Positions 5,501-6,955 of a stretch of DNA of 6,955 nt are shown piece by piece. The number at the start of each line of letters is the position of its first letter. Positions within the stretch are counted from its first letter, which is position 1. The notes under the pieces are model-generated. The model saw nothing but the letters and a program-made list of their open reading frames with translations, searched no databases and was not told where the DNA came from. Both the position numbers and the translations under genes were made by a program. Source of the stretch: Spirochaeta sp. (GTDB lineage: Bacteria; Spirochaetota; Spirochaetia; DSM-27196; Alkalispirochaetaceae). The DNA lies in the NCBI GenBank assembly GCA_027859055.1, contig JAQIBO010000437.1:1-6955 (forward strand), written 5' to 3'.

Positions 5501-6237
5501 ACCGTTCCTCCTACCAGCGCGATGTACGACTCCTCGAGATTTGCCCCGTTTCCCGCCGCCCTGACCTCATCAACGGAACCTTCCGCCGTTTTGGCACCGT
5601 CCTTGAGCACGATGCAGCGGTCGCAGAGGTATTCAACCTCGTCCATGAAGTGCGAGGTGAGCACCACCGTGGTGCCGTCGCGCTGCATCTCTTTAATCAT
5701 TTCCCACGTGCCGCGCCGGGCGATCGGGTCGAGGCCGGTGGTGAGCTCGTCGAGAAAAACGAGCTCCGGGCGGTGGATGCACGCCAGAAGGATAGAGAGT
5801 TTCTGCCGCTCGCCCCCGGAAAGGGATTCCACCGGGGTGTCGATCCGTTTCTCCAGATCGGCACGTGCCACCATTTCCCGCCAGTTCGGTACCGGTTCGT
5901 ACAGCGCGGCGGTCGTCTCACAGATCTCTCCGGTGCGAATTCCCGGTTGCCACGCCGAGTCCTGAAACTGCACGCCCACCCGTTGAAAGAGCCGCCGGCG
6001 GTCGCGTTTCGCGTCCATTCCAAGAACGGACACCGCGCCGGCGTCTCGCGTTCGCGTCCCCAGGACGCACTCGAGGGTGCTTGTCTTACCCGAACCGTTC
6101 GGCCCGAGGATTCCAAAGATCTCGCCGCGCCTGACGGTAAAGGTCAGATCCCGGACCGCGGGGACCCGACCGTAGGATTTGGCCAGATCGCTCACCGCCA
6201 CCGCCACCGCCACCGCAACTGTGTGTTCGCTATTCAC
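5497..6237 (-). CDS. ABC transporter ATP-binding protein
   Basis: This 246-residue ATPase drives the exporter whose permease follows. Motifs are in order: Walker A GPNGSGKT (45-52), Q-loop VGVQFQ (Q92), signature LSGGERQ (139-145), Walker B LVFLDE (159-164) with catalytic E164, D-loop GLD (168-170) and H-loop H196. All key residues are intact. The position after the Walker B Glu, usually Pro, is Leu165. The start is GTG 6237, fixed by AAGGAGG 4 nt before it; the site lies within the last codons of the MerR gene, which overlaps by 8 bp. The N-terminus carries an odd (Ala-Val)4 tract from a 6-bp tandem repeat, ahead of the usual family start (VSDLAKSYG). It is co-transcribed with MerR and permease. 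Confidence 0.95.
   Translation of the reverse strand: MNSEHTVAVAVAVAVSDLAKSYGRVPAVRDLTFTVRRGEIFGILGPNGSGKTSTLECVLGTRTRDAGAVSVLGMDAKRDRRRLFQRVGVQFQDSAWQPGIRTGEICETTAALYEPVPNWREMVARADLEKRIDTPVESLSGGERQKLSILLACIHRPELVFLDELTTGLDPIARRGTWEMIKEMQRDGTTVVLTSHFMDEVEYLCDRCIVLKDGAKTAEGSVDEVRAAGNGANLEESYIALVGGTV
6193..6216. repeat. Four tandem copies of CACCGC
   Basis: An exact hexanucleotide repeat (6193-6216), read on the coding strand as GCGGTG and giving Ala-Val four times near the ATPase N-terminus. As the unit is two codons, slippage would change length without a frameshift. Each unit also contains an in-frame GTG. Confidence 0.9.
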
Positions 6238-6955
6238 GTGTCCTCCTTATTCGTGCGTCATCCTTGCGCCGAACCGGCACCTGCACCTCCGTCAGCCAGT
6301 CGGCGGAGTCCTCTTTGTTCCAGATCCCGTCGATGTACGACTCCCGCGGGTGGTCGTCGGGGCTATACCCGTTGCGCTCGATCCACGAGAAGAGGGCGTT
6401 GTAGCTCTCTCCGAGCGTGGTATACGGCCCGCGGTGGTTGATGCACGCTGCAGTTGTAACACCGGGTACGGTTCGAAATTGCACCGTCTCCGAATCTTCC
6501 TTCATTTCTTCAACCGCCTCGCAGATCTCTGCGTCGATATCCGCTTCGCGGTATTCGTCGTTGTGAAAAATGGTGAAGCAATACTCCGGCGTTCGGCAGG
6601 TTGCTCCGACCGACGCCATGTACTTCCCCATTTTCGGAACGATCTCAAAGAACGCGTCGTAATTGGGGACGGTCGTTCGCATCGAGGCGACGGTTACCTC
6701 CGGCAGTGACGTAAGGGTGATTTCTGAATTCATCTTCTCTCCTTGTGTGATCTGAGCGAGATAGCTCGCAATCCGATCGAGGCGGCCGCGCTCGTTTCGA
6801 ATCGTCCGCTTGAGTTCTCGCTCGCGCTCCCGCAGGAGCGGTTCTATCTTCGAATCGTCGGCGAGGATCTCCTGGATCTCCGTGAGGCTGCAGCCGAAGC
6901 CCTTGAGCATCAGAATCCGGCCGATGTCCGTCAGTTGCTCCGGGGCGTAGTACCG
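6230..6955 (-). CDS. MerR family regulator with GyrI-like ligand-binding domain, 5' end outside window
   Basis: The visible 241 residues lack the first ~35-40, which hold the first part of the winged helix-turn-helix. They open with RYYAPEQLTDIGRILMLKGFGCSLTEIQEIL (1-31), the second half of a MerR DNA-binding domain. A charged dimerisation helix follows (about 36-72). A GyrI-like (AraC effector-binding) domain covers about 78-229, with SLPEVTVASMR, HRGPYTTLGESYNALFSWI and TEVQVPV as recognisable blocks. This is the architecture of BmrR-type activators, which bind hydrophobic or cationic drugs. It overlaps the ABC ATPase by 8 bp, so it most likely senses a compound and activates this same operon to export it. 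The promoter is outside the window. An internal start with a strong ribosome binding site precedes the ligand-binding domain. Confidence 0.92.
   Translation of the reverse strand, partial: RYYAPEQLTDIGRILMLKGFGCSLTEIQEILADDSKIEPLLRERERELKRTIRNERGRLDRIASYLAQITQGEKMNSEITLTSLPEVTVASMRTTVPNYDAFFEIVPKMGKYMASVGATCRTPEYCFTIFHNDEYREADIDAEICEAVEEMKEDSETVQFRTVPGVTTAACINHRGPYTTLGESYNALFSWIERNGYSPDDHPRESYIDGIWNKEDSADWLTEVQVPVRRKDDARIRRTRE
6731..6744 (-). promoter_or_regulatory. Internal ribosome binding site and ATG before the GyrI-like domain
   Basis: On the coding strand AAGGAGA (6744-6738) lies 4 nt before an in-frame ATG (6733-6731), Met75 of the visible protein. It falls exactly at the linker between the coiled coil and the GyrI-like domain. 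Initiation here would yield a 167-residue stand-alone ligand-binding domain. The match is as good as the real ribosome binding sites of the ATPase and permease genes. Confidence 0.5.

Noticed and set aside
5470..6441. Plus-strand open frame of 323 codons over the ABC ATPase
   Set aside because: It is a shadow of the ATPase and MerR genes, with Arg/Pro/His-rich sequence and no domain or ribosome binding site.

Overview
The window is about 7 kb of fairly G+C-rich bacterial chromosome. It is densely packed with small regulator-plus-effector modules. There are no rRNA or tRNA genes, CRISPR arrays, insertion sequences or phage genes. Promoters look like ordinary sigma-70 types and several genes have strong AGGAGG-like ribosome binding sites. 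The gene mix (MerR/GyrI-controlled exporter, two TetR regulators, YbjQ, a secreted protein resembling DUF2271) fits a free-living bacterium. I lean towards a spirochaete-like or other Gram-negative host, but nothing here proves the taxon.

Left part (1-2622): a membrane-anchored metallo-beta-lactamase-fold hydrolase on the minus strand runs off the left edge. It is divergent from a TetR regulator (730-1419), and the shared 114-bp spacer carries two GAAC...TTC palindromes 32 bp apart, one inside the hydrolase promoter. Directly after the TetR stop codon lies the wreck of a small Xre-type helix-turn-helix gene (1420-1510). Its tail contains the likely promoter of a cytoplasmic serine beta-lactamase-like hydrolase (1546-2622).

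Middle (2648-4698, all minus strand): a TetR regulator (4042-4698) is followed by a secreted protein resembling DUF2271 (3202-3954). Three near-identical 16-bp operators (GTWAC...GGTTACAA) tie the two together: two lie at the promoter and leader of the secreted-protein gene, and one covers the regulator's own start codon. Next comes a two-helix membrane protein (2940-3170), whose start codon sits 5 nt after a perfect TATAAT, so its mRNA is probably leaderless. It overlaps a ybjQ-family gene (2648-2959).

Right part (4751-6955, minus strand): a tight operon of a MerR regulator with a GyrI-like ligand-binding domain (5' end outside the window), an ABC ATPase and an ABC-2 permease, with overlaps of 8 and 4 bp. 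It looks like a ligand-induced exporter system. The MerR gene has an internal start with an ideal ribosome binding site just before its ligand-binding domain, which could yield that domain as a separate protein.

I see no wholly new multi-gene system. The points most worth a second look are the three-operator TetR circuit, the possible free GyrI domain, the leaderless genes, the HTH relic turned promoter, and altered active-site residues in both hydrolases.
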